Shown here piece by piece: positions 1-12,000 of a stretch of 64,000 nt of DNA (position 1 is the first letter of the stretch; each line of letters starts with the position of its first letter). The position numbers were made by a program, and so were the translations under genes. The DNA lies in assembly GCA_005656395.1 (NCBI GenBank), contig SRSI01000038.1, positions 620,001 through 684,000 of the forward strand, written 5' to 3'. Below the pieces are notes generated by a model. The model did not search any database. It had not been told where the DNA came from and worked only from the letters and a program-made list of their open reading frames with translations. Source of the DNA: Strongyloides papillosus (taxonomy: Eukaryota; Nematoda; Chromadorea; Rhabditida; Strongyloididae).

Positions 1-292
1 AGAAGATGAAAATTTTAACTAACCATTTGAAAAAGTAGTATTACACAATAATAAAAGGTCGCATTTAATTATTTTAATAGAGCGAGTATAATAGCATTTT
101 TTTAACATTAATATTTTTTTATATTATGATAGTTAACAAGCACATTTGTTTCAATTACTTTATCTAAAAGTTTATTTTACTGTTTTTCCAATTAAATCAA
201 TCTATTTAAGCTCATGAGGATATCTTTAAGTTCTTTAAAGAAATAAGCATACTTTTCGTTAGTATTTCCTCTTGGTTTACCAAAATAGGAGT
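1..292. other. AT-rich intergenic sequence, no gene seen
   Basis: Homopolymer-rich sequence with only short chance reading frames. It is the 3' flank of the minus-strand tRNA-Thr. No repeat shared with the rest of the window was recognised. Confidence 0.6.
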
Positions 293-365
293 TGCCACAT
301 GCTGGGATTGAACCAGCGACCTTCGGTTTACAAGACCGACGCTACTACCACTGAGCCAATGTGGC
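293..365 (-). tRNA. tRNA-Thr(UGU)
   Basis: A 73-nt cloverleaf read on the minus strand. The acceptor arms GCCACAT and ATGTGGC pair fully and the discriminator is A. The anticodon loop is CTTGTAA, giving TGT. The T-loop is TTCAATC. It forms a divergent pair with tRNA-Leu at 1309. Its 5' flank is homologous to the 5' flank of tRNA-Lys(UUU) at 16836. Confidence 0.96.
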
Positions 366-1308
366 CGTGAGTAGGAAGTCTTTTATTCAATATTTGATAA
401 CAAACAGCAAAACATTCTTCTAACCAAAAAAGCCCAAACATTTCCGAAAAATTTGTCCTTTTTATTTTAATAGACAATTTCAAATATATTAATTAATTTT
501 TATACTTTGGAAAATAGTGATAATATTAAAAAAAATACTATTTAAGTTAGATTCTTGTTGGAATTTAATCTTATGAAAAATAATCGTTACAGGTGTAGTA
601 AATAATTAACTGAATTAATTATTAGAGTTTATTTAAAAGGTGGTAGATAATTATATTTGTTCTTTATTAAGATCATCTTACTGTCTATTTTAATAAAAAT
701 ATAAATGAATAATGTCATAATTGTAAAAGTTTGTTAAGAAGACGGTATGATATTAAAAACTTGATAATTAAATAAATATGTATTAACTAACTATAAGTGC
801 CTTATTTTATTATTCAACGTTATGGTAATTTTAATAATTGTACGTTTAAAAAACAAAAAAAAACTTTTTGTGTTGGTCTACCAAGTAAATTAAAAATGAA
901 TTATGTAAACTTTTTTACGACACTTTATAAATAGCTTAAATCAAAAGAGATTGCTTATTAAATAAAATCTTTATTTATATTTAAGTTATATTAAAATTTA
1001 CAGCATTTTTATATTCTCAAAAACTAAAAATTAATCGCGATTTTATAGTTAGTAATACACATATTTTTAGAACATTGTTAAAATATATTTTCAAAAAAAC
1101 TCTTTTGAAAATTCACAAAATAATGATTTTATTGTGCTTTAAGTGTCGTTTACAAAAGCATTGTTGTTATTTATTTTATACTTTTTTTTAAATATAAGTA
1201 AAAATTATTTTTTCAAAATAATGTTTTTGTTGCATATTTTAGAAAATTGTTGGAATAGTGTTTTGCATTTTAAAAATAAAATCTCAAAGAAATAGTCTAC
1301 TACTTCAT
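366..1308. repeat. tRNA-pair spacer, copy A
   Basis: AT-rich spacer between divergent tRNA-Thr and tRNA-Leu. Its left half aligns by eye with 16837-17293 and its right half with 24977-25455. Shared blocks include a TTGGAATAGTGTTTTGC-like box about 65 bp upstream of the tRNAs and an AATATTGAA-like block near -30. The spacer is therefore one copy of a duplicated unit. No coding sequence is seen. Confidence 0.8.
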
Positions 1309-1389
1309 GGCGAAGTGGCCGAGTGGTTAAGGCGTTGGTTTTAGGCACCAATATCTTCGGATGCGTGGGTTCGAATCCCATCTTCGTCA
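1309..1389 (+). tRNA. tRNA-Leu(UAG)
   Basis: An 81-nt tRNA with the long variable arm of class II tRNAs. Acceptor arms GGCGAAG and CTTCGTC pair with one G-U, and the discriminator is A. The anticodon loop TTTAGGC gives TAG. A T5 run follows as a pol III terminator. It is divergent from tRNA-Thr at 293-365. Confidence 0.96.
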
Positions 1390-4142
1390 TATTTTTCTCT
1401 ATTAATTCTTTGGTAGAGATAATAAAAATAATATAATGAATATAAATTATTGGTTAAATGATGCAAAATCTAATATTTCTATGGAACTACGATCCATTTT
1501 TTTAAGTAACATTGATTATTATTATTGCTAGGACATAAATAAAGAAATCCTATCTCTGATTCTTCATTAGTAGACTTCTTTACAACAAGACACTTTTGTT
1601 ATTTTTTTATATAATTCTAAAATTAACTTTCAATACAATTAAATTCAGAAATTTTCTTACTTTCAACCATATTTTAATATAGAATTGTTTTTTAATTTAT
1701 AAAAATCATAATAGTACAAAATATAAAAAACTGAAATTGATAATTTATTATAAAGTTTATTTGCGTAAATCACTAAAGGGACTTTAGATTGTTTTATTAG
1801 TATATTATTTTACTAGAAATATCTTATTAAGTTTTTTTTTAAATTATATTTACCACAAAAAAGTTAATTTTTTTAAAATAACGTTAACCAAGTATCTTTG
1901 TCACTACATGGAAAAATGTAACAAAAAATAAGCTGTTTAAAATCAGTTATAATTATGATACAAGCATTGTTAGATTATCGACGAAAGTTACAAATGAATT
2001 TTATCAATAAATATATTTTTTTAGATTACAAATAATTTAATAAAAATTGGAGTAAAAAGACATTTAAAAGTTCCTAGACGCACTGGTGTTGATAATATTG
2101 ATGTTATATTTGCAACCAAAAATGGTGGCTTGGTAATAAATACACTTTCTGAAAACAGTCATCTGCAACTAAATTAACCTGCACCCTTGTACTTTCACTA
2201 GCTCAAAATGTTTCTTAAAGTGATGCTTTAATGAAAACAGAAAATGGGTAAGAAAAAATTTATAGGTAAAAAGATTAGAAGTAAAAATCTTGCAATTATA
2301 TTACTTGGAAGAATAGAAAAATGGTCATATCAAGTATGCAACCATTTGATATGAGAATAGTTAATTATGATTCATTTATTTCAAAAAAAAAGCTGCAAAC
2401 AAAGAGAAATTGAATTACCAACTTTTTTTGAAATCTATCCACTTGCTGATTACATTATAGTTTATCTTTTATCAACCAAAAGAAGCAGAACATTTATTGA
2501 ATGCAAAAAAAATCTAAGTGTAAAAAAGAAATGGAAATGATCTATGTTATATTCACAAAGCTGCTTTTTAAACATTTATCATAGTTTAATGCATATCATA
2601 TTGTTAATAAGTCTTTTATCGCATTAATTTAATCTAAGTTATTATAAGAAGCTACATTTTTTTTTATATTTTTTTGCGAATTTTATGTAAAACATCTAAG
2701 ATATAAATGCTTTTTTACCCTTTACAACTACATGTATAAAATATTTTTAATAGTATCACTATTGAAATAGAAGAACGAGAATGATATATTTTAATATGAT
2801 TTCAAGCTTCTTTTTGTGTAAATTTGTTGTTTAGTGCAATTTTAAAGAATTATATTGATTACATTTTTGTAAGATATCTATTACTATAAAACTAAAATTA
2901 TATGTATAAAATGAATTAACAATGAATCATCTAATTTGATATAACGTTTTTCAATTTTTCAAAAAAGATCGTGCTTGTAATTAAGGAAAATGTAAAGTAA
3001 CAATTTAAAAATTATCAAACTTTTATTTTAGCAACATCTTTTAAAACATAACTTTATATAATTATATAAATTTATTAATTAATAACAATTTTGTTATGTC
3101 TATATTTATTAAAATAATTAGTGGCCACCTTAAAATTGGGAAATTATATATATTAATTATTAACTTACTAATTAATATATTCCTTTACCTTTCTTAATTA
3201 ACAGGCAAACGAGATATAATATGACAATAAAATTACAATGAAATAATATAATGAAAATATGATATTTATATTTAATAAGTCGTCAAAATTCTTTTCGTTA
3301 TAAGATGGTTCAACTCTATCATGTTACTAATTTAGAAGCTATTAACTAAGAGAATTTTGGTAAACATTTTTTAATCTTCGAGTTTTTTAATTTATATTTT
3401 CTTACTATGAAACAAAATTTATGCTGTAAATAGACTTTTGTCAAAAAAAATTCTTCAAACATTTATAGCATTGTTTTAAATTAAAAGATAATTAAAGGTT
3501 TTTTGTTTTTTCTAATAATTAAAAGATATTATTTAAATTATATAAGGTTATCCCATTTTTATTTTAATATTTATTAAAGTCGGTTTGCTACTTGAAATGC
3601 AAGTATGTTTCTTATTAATTAGCACATAAAAATTATTGCAATAATATTATTTACAGATTTCTAGTATAATATTTGCAATTTCAATGTGTAATTTGGTTTT
3701 ATTTTATCTATTAAAGTTGTAAAAATACGCTTATCGGTTATTAATTGTGTATAGAATTTGAACATTTTTAACATAAACTATTTTTAAAATTTTTAAAATA
3801 CTTGTCTAATGTATGATTTAATTTTTTTTAAGTTTTGACCATTAATGTACACTTGTAATGTAAAATGAATTAAGAATATCATTATGAATATCACTTACTA
3901 TCTAACATTGCATACTTATAAAGTAAACAAATATATACTACAAGAGCAATGTATATAATTTCACAATTTTCAAAAAATTTATGCTATAGTTAGTTATGTT
4001 TTGTATAGTATCCTTCTATAAATTATACATTTAAAAATATCATAAAACGTTATTTTTATTTTTTGAATTTATTATAAATGGTACATTTTCAACTAAAATC
4101 TTGGGTAACAATATTAAAAATACCATGGCTTTACAAAAAGAA
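1390..4142. other. Gene-free AT-rich stretch
   Basis: About 2.75 kb with no ORF or RNA gene that can be supported. At 2050-2180 a short peptide-like stretch containing TGVDNIDVIF might be decayed coding sequence, but it is interrupted by stops and was not identified. The rest is low-complexity A/T sequence. Confidence 0.55.
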
Positions 4143-4215
4143 TGCCCCGTGTGAGGCTCGAACTCACGACCTTCAGATTATGAGACTGACGCGCTGCCGA
4201 CTGCGCCAACGAGGC
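4143..4215 (-). tRNA. tRNA-Met(CAU), elongator type
   Basis: A 73-nt cloverleaf on the minus strand, starting GCCTCGTTGG and ending GGGGCA. The anticodon loop CTCATAA gives CAT. G1-C72 at the acceptor end and a sequence close to animal elongator tRNA-Met argue against initiator tRNA. A T5 terminator follows. It is divergent from tRNA-Ile at 5358, with a 1.14-kb spacer. Confidence 0.95.
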
Positions 4216-5357
4216 TAAGAAGATCAATTTTAACCTAAGAAAGTAAAAAATGTAAGAAATTTTAACTGGAATTATGTTAATATAGATGTTATTAAGAAAC
4301 TTAAATATTTCCAAATACTATTAGGAACAATTTTTAATAGTTTATCTCAGAAAATGCTATACAATAATACTTTTTAGTATTAAATAATAAAATGAAAAAG
4401 TTTTTTTTAAATTTTCAATAAATATTTTTCACAAATACGATATTTTATTAAAAAAATTTTTTAACTTAATTCACATTAAAAAATACATTTTAAAATAACC
4501 TGCATAAACCATGTTATTGTTGTCTAATGCTTTTAATAATTTTGTCATGGTGTTTAAACATATTTTCCGTTAAAATTACAAAAATTTTTAATGCTTATGT
4601 AAAAAAAATATCAGTTTATACAATTTTAATTATCGAACTACATTACTTATAGTAGAATTACCAAGTCTATTGGATTGCTAAGTATTGAAGACTGTGACAT
4701 TGTTTTTTTTTCTAACATTTATTTCACTTACACTCATTTTTTTCTTAAAACTAAGTTTAGTAGAGCTTCTGTTGTAAAGTCACTTAATTTTGAGAAAATT
4801 TAAAACTAAATTTTATTATGTAAAAAACGAAAACGAAATAAATAAATATTTAAAACAATATTTATAATGGTTAAATAAACTTCATTTACTAAGATGCATC
4901 GTCCTTTCAATAATTATTATTATCGTTGTCTGTAAGTGTTATTATATCTTCCTTCAAACCCACACAAAATGAATTATTTTTTCTATATAATTATTATTAA
5001 ACACCTAAAATTTTTATAATATTTATACTTGAAAGTGTTTTTTTTAAAATTGTCTTATAAAAACTTTTATTAGAAATTTTATCTGCTTTATTTAAGAAAA
5101 AAAATTTGGAAATGCGATATTATATTACTAAATGAAACTGTGACATGAAATAAGATTTATCCTAAAGAAAATATTTTAAACTATATAAAGATTTTAATGT
5201 ATGGTAGATAAAGCCATCTTATACAGATCTGCATAAAACAATTCTTCTACCATGCATTTGAGATGTTAAAAATGTTCCAAAAACCTATGTAAACGAAAGT
5301 TATGCATGAAGTTTCGGCACGTTTTCTATTGGCGTGTTAAGAATTGCCCAGAAACAA
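4216..5357. other. Spacer between divergent tRNA-Met and tRNA-Ile
   Basis: AT-rich, no ORF or repeat recognised. It has the same kind of length as the other tRNA-pair spacers (about 1 kb), but no clear alignment to them was found by eye. Confidence 0.5.
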
Positions 5358-5451
5358 GCCCTATTGGCGCAGTTGGTTAACGCGTGGTACTTATAAGTTA
5401 AAGCTTTTCTAAGCAATGCCAAGGTCACCAGTTCGAGCCTGGTATGGGGCA
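5358..5451 (+). tRNA. tRNA-Ile(UAU) with a 20-nt intron
   Basis: Acceptor arms GCCCTAT and ATGGGGC pair with one T-G, and the discriminator is A. The anticodon stem is TGGTA/TGCCA. The loop CTTATA is interrupted after position 37 by an intron at about 5396-5415. The anticodon is TAT. An intron at this position is usual for animal and fungal tRNA-Ile(UAU). A short T-run follows downstream. Confidence 0.93.
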
Positions 5452-5877
5452 AAAAACTATATTTTATATTTAAGATACTACGAAAAAGCCGTCCAATAAT
5501 TATATTTTTCTATTTTTACAATCTCACATAAGTAAACAATTAGAAGAAAAATAAAGAAGAGCTAATTAATGACATTATAAATTACTTCCAAAGAAATCCA
5601 AAAATTTACTAATTTTTCTTTAAAATTGTAATATAATTGAAGTAATATTTTAAAGTATGTTTTGATTTAAGTTCTGTTTTTATAAAAATAAAATTATCAA
5701 ATCTGTAATTTAAATACATGCCTTGTTTTTTAGAACTAAAATATTATTTATGAATAAAAAAAGTAAAACATTTACTTTTTTAGATTACTTTTGTAGGAAA
5801 AATATTTTGTTTGTTAATAAGTTAAACTAGAATTTTCTGTGTAATGATACGCTCTAAGTACTCTACGACAAGGTCGT

Positions 5878-5949
5878 GAGGATATAGCTCAGTGGTAGAG
5901 CATGTGACTGCAGATCATATGGTCCCCGCTTCAATCCCGGGTGTCCCCT
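5878..5949 (+). tRNA. tRNA-Cys(GCA), possibly degenerate
   Basis: A 72-nt sequence with canonical D-arm (TAGCTCAGTGGTAGAGCA) and anticodon loop CTGCAGA, giving GCA. Position 2 of the acceptor stem is an A-C mismatch and the T-stem closes with a C-C mismatch. A T7 run follows. The two mismatches make it either a weak functional gene or an early pseudogene. Confidence 0.82.
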
Positions 5950-7497
5950 ACATCTACTGTTTTTTTCTACGTAGCCACTTATTTGTTACATCAAACCATT
6001 TGATATTTTTATTTTATAATAATATAAAAAAATGTATTAGATTTTTTTATCGCATTTTCAAAGATTAATTACAATGAAATCAAAAATAAAATAATACCAC
6101 AAACATTGAAATATTTATATACTCAAAAATTAAAGTACGTCTTTAATAGTTATAAATTGATAAATAATTATAGCAAAAATACGATGAATTATGTTTTTAT
6201 GACTATATCTAATAAAATATCTTAAATACAAGTGCATTATGTAAATGAAATTTTTATTCGGCTAGAACTAGTGTACTGAAATTTTAACAGTAAAAAAAAT
6301 AGAAATTAACATGACTAGTTCAAAAATATATCTTTTAGCTATTTACTTGTAAAAATCGGTTTAATTTTGTTAAATTTTATATTTGTGTAATTACAAATAA
6401 ATATTATATTAATTTTATATTCTTTAATTTCTAAATAGTAAGGATTTAATAAAATCAAAAACAACTGTTTTTTTTAAATATTTGCAAAAATAATTATTGA
6501 CTATACATAAAATCTATTATTATAAAAAAAACATAGTTTCTATAATTTTATTTTTTTTTATTATTAATTATTTCCTTATTTAATTTATACTACTCCTTGC
6601 ATTATAAATATAATAATTGAATACATACATATTTTTAACTCAGAATCTAGCAGATACAATAATGTCTATAATTTTACCTTGGAATAGATTGTCTTTTTTT
6701 TAATATTTAGAAGCAAATTTTGCGTTTCATCATTCATTCTCAATAGTCTTTTTAATTCAACTGCTAAAAGATAATAATTTCAAGTATATTGACCTTACGT
6801 ACTTTGTAAAAATTAATATAAGAGTTTAAATGTAGCGATAAAACGTTACAGAACCTTTTAGAAAATAACCCGAAGTTGGCATTAAGATTATACAAAATGT
6901 GAATTTTCATATGTCAGTTAGTTTAAAAAAGTTTTACTCTCCAGACTGTAAATTTTAATAATTGTTATTTTATATACTAATTATTGTATTATTTAGTGAG
7001 ATAACCTAAAATTTATTTTAATTAATAAAGTTTAATTTAAATGATTAAATTATATTAAAAAAATGTTTAGCAATTTTAGAAATCATCAAAATCATTAATA
7101 TAAATAAGGTAATGCATAATACAAAAATTTTTGATATAGTTTTAATTTATGTAATTTATAATTAATATTTTTTAAGCATTTATAATGAGTATATTATAAA
7201 GGTTAAAAGATGTAAAGTGAATGAAATCTGATTTAAGAAACTATAACTACATTGAAAAATACCACATAAAAAAACTAATACATAAAGCAATATTTATCGT
7301 AATTGTACTTATTTTTTAAATATTTTCGTGTAAACTGTGAAATTTTGGTAGTAGTGTTAATATTTGTAACAAAGAAATAAACATAGAGTTATGATTATTG
7401 TATTGTTTGTAATATCGTACATTTTTTTAAAAGAACGTTTCAACTATAATCGACAAAGTGAGGCAAAAAATTTAAAATAAATTTTTTATATTAACTC
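5950..7497. other. Gene-free AT-rich stretch
   Basis: About 1.5 kb between tRNA-Cys and the target duplication of element 1. No ORF, RNA gene or shared repeat was supported. Confidence 0.55.
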
Positions 7498-7501
7498 TGT
7501 T

Positions 7502-7754
7502 TGTAATCCAGATGGATCCTGGGGAACCCCGAAAGGGGCTCCAAATATAATAAATTACCTTTGAGGTTTTATTCAAACTTTTATTTAAGATAATTGTATA
7601 ATATAAAATAATATGTGTTGTCTGTTACAACATACACAAAAAGTAAAGATAATTGCATATAGTTAAAAAGTATGTTCTTTATATAATGTGCCTCCTAGTT
7701 ATGTCCTCCTCTTTCTCTGGTATTCCTTTGACTCATACTTCTCTGGGGTTTACA
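7502..7754 (-). repeat. Element 1 LTR (3' LTR of the minus-strand element)
   Basis: 253 bp, TG...CA bounded, and matching 16346-16598 without a difference seen by eye. It contains a short hairpin (GGGGAACCCC followed by GAAAGGGG). Read on the plus strand it also has TATA-like sequence and lies upstream of the antisense ORF at 8025. Confidence 0.95.
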
Positions 7755-7766
7755 TCCCTCTTACAA
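7755..7766 (-). promoter_or_regulatory. Polypurine tract of element 1
   Basis: On the minus strand a purine run ending AAGAGGGA lies directly before the 3' LTR. This is the expected place for the plus-strand primer. The tract is short. Confidence 0.7.
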
Positions 7767-7948
7767 GCTTTTGAATTCCGATCAAAAGCTGAATATTCCA
7801 TGATATGGTATTTTGTCAGTGATAAGAGATTACTTTTTATCACGATTGCATGACTGATAAGCTTGGTAAAATGATTAAAAGATAATAATAATTATAATTC
7901 ATAAAATAGCATTAAGTTGTCTCCAGGATTGGAAAAACTGTAATAAAA

Positions 7949-8330
7949 GTAAGTTAACATAAGATTCTGTTATTTTTTCTTGTTATTTCTAGTGAAACCA
8001 GCTTGTTATCAGTGTATTGTTCAGATGGAAAATCAGTGGAGATGGAAGATAGGATGCCTGTGCCTATTGGCTGGGCTTATTTTTTGTATAATAATAATGG
8101 TAGTTATTATTAAATTTTTGAATTGCCGTCATCGAAACCAGGTGTTGATATTGGAGTCTGGGCATCGTCGCCGTATAGCTAGTGAGACGGATCGGGTTGA
8201 CCGTTTGGAGAGAATTGTCAGACGTCTCCAGGAGGAGAAGAAGGAGTGGGAGGATAAAAAGAAGAAAGAGGAAGAAGAAAAGGAGGAGGTTGATAAAAGA
8301 AAGAAAGAGGAGAATTTAATTTCATTGTAG
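7949..8330 (+). CDS. Antisense membrane-anchored coiled-coil ORF in element 1, with a predicted 5' intron
   Basis: The ORF lies on the strand opposite to gag-pol, next to the 3' LTR. From the ATG at 8025 it encodes 101 residues: a short N-terminus, one strongly hydrophobic helix at about residues 9-29, a basic stretch (RHRNQ, HRRR) and a Glu/Lys-rich coiled coil at about 50-95. An open frame extends upstream to 7980. Just upstream is a very good 44-bp intron at 7949-7992: it starts GTAAGT, has a pyrimidine-rich tract and ends CTAG. A transcript starting in the LTR could be spliced and carry this ORF. Function is unknown; its position recalls antisense genes of complex retroviruses, but no homology is claimed. 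Expression is inferred only. Confidence 0.5.
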
Positions 8331-9054
8331 ATAAATTGAGGGAATGTAGGGGTCGTGTAGGGGTTGGAGTTGCTGTTGTTGTTATTGTTGTTTTATTTTG
8401 TTGATGTCCTTTTTTTTTCTGTTGTCTTTGTTATTTTGTTTTGTTTTATAAAATAGTTGAATGTTAATGTGACAGGTAAGTTGGTATAATTTAAGTAAAA
8501 AATAATAATAATACAATTAAACATATCAGCAGTATAAGATTAACAAATGGGTAGGTTTATACAAAGCAAAAATGTTAACAGTATAAATACATTATCTAGT
8601 ATAAAAGTTTAAAAATATTATGCATATAATGATAATACAAAATAGTGAAGAAAAAATAGAATTGTTAAACAATATCTATTGAAAAAAACTTCAATGATGT
8701 TAACTAGGAGATATAATAATCTCATACAATAAAAAATACTTATATGATTGCTTGATCAGGGCAATCAAATAAGATAACAATAATTAATAAAATGAGAGTA
8801 AAAATATTATTAGACTGTTTGAATATTAAGTATGTTATATAAAAAGATATAATGTATAGTGAAATAAATTGTATGTAGAAAGTGTAATTAATATAATAAT
8901 ATGACGTTTATATATATATATATTTTTTTAATATGCCTTATTTAAAAGGATCATATGGTTTTTTTTTTCTTTTATATTTTTATGTTATGTTATTTATTTT
9001 TCAAAGTTAAAGGTACGTATTATTTTTCGTAACCTTTATATATTTTTTTTATCT

Positions 9055-12000
9055 TTAATTATGATTTTTACGAGGTCGTCCTCGACCACGTTTAAGTAAG
9101 GGTTTGTCACTTACGATGTTTTCATTAATCTTTGAAGGCGCGGTAATCTTTTTAGGTCTACCACGACTTCTCTTGGGTTGATTATTTTCATTAATTATGG
9201 GAATTTGAATGTTTATTGGGGTTTCTGTAGTATCAGTAGTTGAAGAGCTTGTATTTTCTAGATGTTGTGATTGTTCTTGGATAATTTTTGGTGCTAGTTT
9301 CAATATTCTGGCATTCACCTTTTCTGGAAGACCTGTGGGTCGTTTTGAGTTTGTTATTTTGACTATCATGTAAGTGTTACCATGAAGATGTTCGACAATC
9401 TTGAATGGGCCTAAAAATTGTTTATCGTTCTTGTGCGCAGATACGTTTTTCTTAAATACAATCGTATCTCTAGGTATAATTTTGAATTCGTTAGGAGGTG
9501 TCGTTTTGTCAGATTTATGGAGATGAGTTTTTATATAATCTAGAAGGCTTCTGCGTCCAGAAAGCTCTATATTAGTATAATTCTCATTCGTGTATCTATC
9601 TATAGTAGAAAGTATGTACTCTTTCGGCTTACCATCTTGGTTTGTCATATAACTAAAGTTATGAACATATTGAATGCTATTAATGATATCTAATATATTG
9701 TTATTATTGTATAGCCTAATACTCTCTCTAATGGTTCTATTAAATCGCTCGACAATTGCATTCCTTTGGTGATTATATGCTGATACCTGATAGTGAGTAA
9801 TATCAAAAGTTTTACAAAAAGATGTGAATGTATCAGCTATAAAAGCAGGGCCATTGTCAGTTTTCAGTGTGTTAGGAAATCCTAGTAGGAAGAAGGTGTT
9901 AGTTAATTCTCTAATAGTCGTTAAAGCACCTATGTTTGCAACATGGTGTAATCTGACGAATTTGCTAAATTCATCAATGAGTACTAATACGTAACTATTT
10001 TCATTTATAACTAAGTGATCTAAACTAAGTGTATGCCAAGGATGTGGAGGTATTGGCAAAGTTTTTACATTCACGGTCGCTTGAAGAGGACCATGAGGTT
10101 TATTTTGTATACATTGCTGACAGGATGACCAAATTCGTCGGATATCGTTGTCAATGGCAGGCCAATGAAACGTATCTTTAAATTTTAGCGATCCTTTGTC
10201 AAAACCTGCGTGATTACCTAATAATGGGTGTTCGTGCCAAAGAGTGAGGGTCATAAATCTTAATTTTTGAGGTACGTATATTCTTACTTTACCTCTCATC
10301 GTAATCGTACAGTTAGGGTAGGTTTCTTTCTCTTTATCGCTTAAGTATTTATTAAAGTTTTTAATTATAAAAGGATATTGAAAGTAATTTTGTACCTTTG
10401 GGAAGACATCTGCAAAATCATCCGTCGTAGATGTCAAGTTAATACTAAATACTTTCCTACTTAAGTAATCAGCAACAGTATTGTCGCTGCCTTTTATATA
10501 TTTAATGTTCAAGTCAAAACCCATTATATAATTTTTGTAGCGATCTAAGATATTAGAAACATCTCTTTTTTCCATGAGACTTATGAGGCTACTTTGGTCA
10601 GTTAGAACAGTTGTTCTTTTTCCGTAAATATATGGAGAAAATTGCTTAAGAGCGAAGACAAGACCTAATGCCTCTAGTTGCACAGGGGCATACATGGCTT
10701 CTGATTTCTTCAAAGTCCTTGAAGCAAATGCAATGGGTCTGCCTTGCTGTATTAAAGCAGCTCCTAGTCCTTGTATAGATGCGTCTGTTAGTATGGTAAA
10801 ATCTTCAGCTAAGTTTGGAGGTGCTAACGTGCATGCCTCAATTATAGCTTTCTTAAGATTATTAAAAGCTATTGTATGCTTACTAGTCCAAATAAAATTG
10901 TTGGTAGCATCATATAAAATATGTGCTATCTTGCTATAGTTAGGAATGTGTTTTCTGTAATAATTTGCGGCTCCTAGAAAAGATCGAAGCTCTCTCTCGT
11001 TCTTAGGTATGTCTTTCTCATTTAAAGCGGATGTTTTAGTTGGGTTAGGTTCAACACCTTTACTACTGATGATGAAGCTTAAATATTCAAGTGATTGTTG
11101 GAAAAACAAGCACTTACTAAGAGAGAAGCGCAGACCAAGAGTATTGGCCTTTTCTAACGCATTTTCTATGTTATCTAGGTGCGCAGTAATTGTGTTATCA
11201 GTGAGAAGAATATCGTCTAAATAAACAAAATTGTTTTCATCACTAAACACTTTTTCCATTACATGATTAAAAAAATCGGGGCTACCTACTAGACCCATGG
11301 GTACTCTTTTATATTGAAAGATTCCCATATGTGTTGGAAATCCAGTTAGGTAGCGACTCGACTTATCTAAGGTAAGCTGATGAAAACCATTCTTAAGGTC
11401 TAATGACGAGTAGAATGATTTTCCGGCAGCCTTATCTAGAATGCTGTCAATCCGGGGAATATGATGGCTCTGCGGTTGAATAAGTTTGTTAATAAGCCTA
11501 TAATCAACCACAAAACGCCATTCATTGTTTTTCTTCTTTACTAAATTTATTCTCGAAAGGTATGGAGTTCGAGAGGGTTCAATCATGTCGCTGTTCAACA
11601 TGTCTCGAACTTGTTTTTCTATTTCTAATTCTTTTTCAAGAGTATGCCGAGGTGTTTTTATAGGTTTAGGAATATCATGGGGAATTGTTGTCAAATCTAA
11701 TGTTTCTGGGCCGGTATAGTGTCCAGGCTCATTATTGTATTCATAGAATACATTTCTATAATTCCATATCAAGTTATGAAAATGACGTAATATATCGTGA
11801 GGTAATAACGAATCGTCTATTTTAACTAGTTCTAGAAAATCTTTTCGCGAAGCAATTTTGGTTAATTCTTGTGAAGGATAAGGTGGTAAACGATCCACAA
11901 TATCAGCTTCATCGCTATCATAACCTTCATTTGTAATGCGTATTTCAGAATCGCTCAATTTTTCTACTAATGCAACATGTCCAAGGGTCGTATTCTTCAG

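Noticed and set aside
1205..1390. Minus-strand ORF across tRNA-Leu, and similar ORFs over tRNA-Met, -Tyr and -Leu(UAA).
   Set aside because: Each is explained by the tRNA gene it covers.
7653..7853. 66-codon plus-strand ORF over the element 1 LTR boundary.
   Set aside because: It lies mostly in LTR sequence, starts at a non-ATG codon and has no recognisable features; treated as chance.
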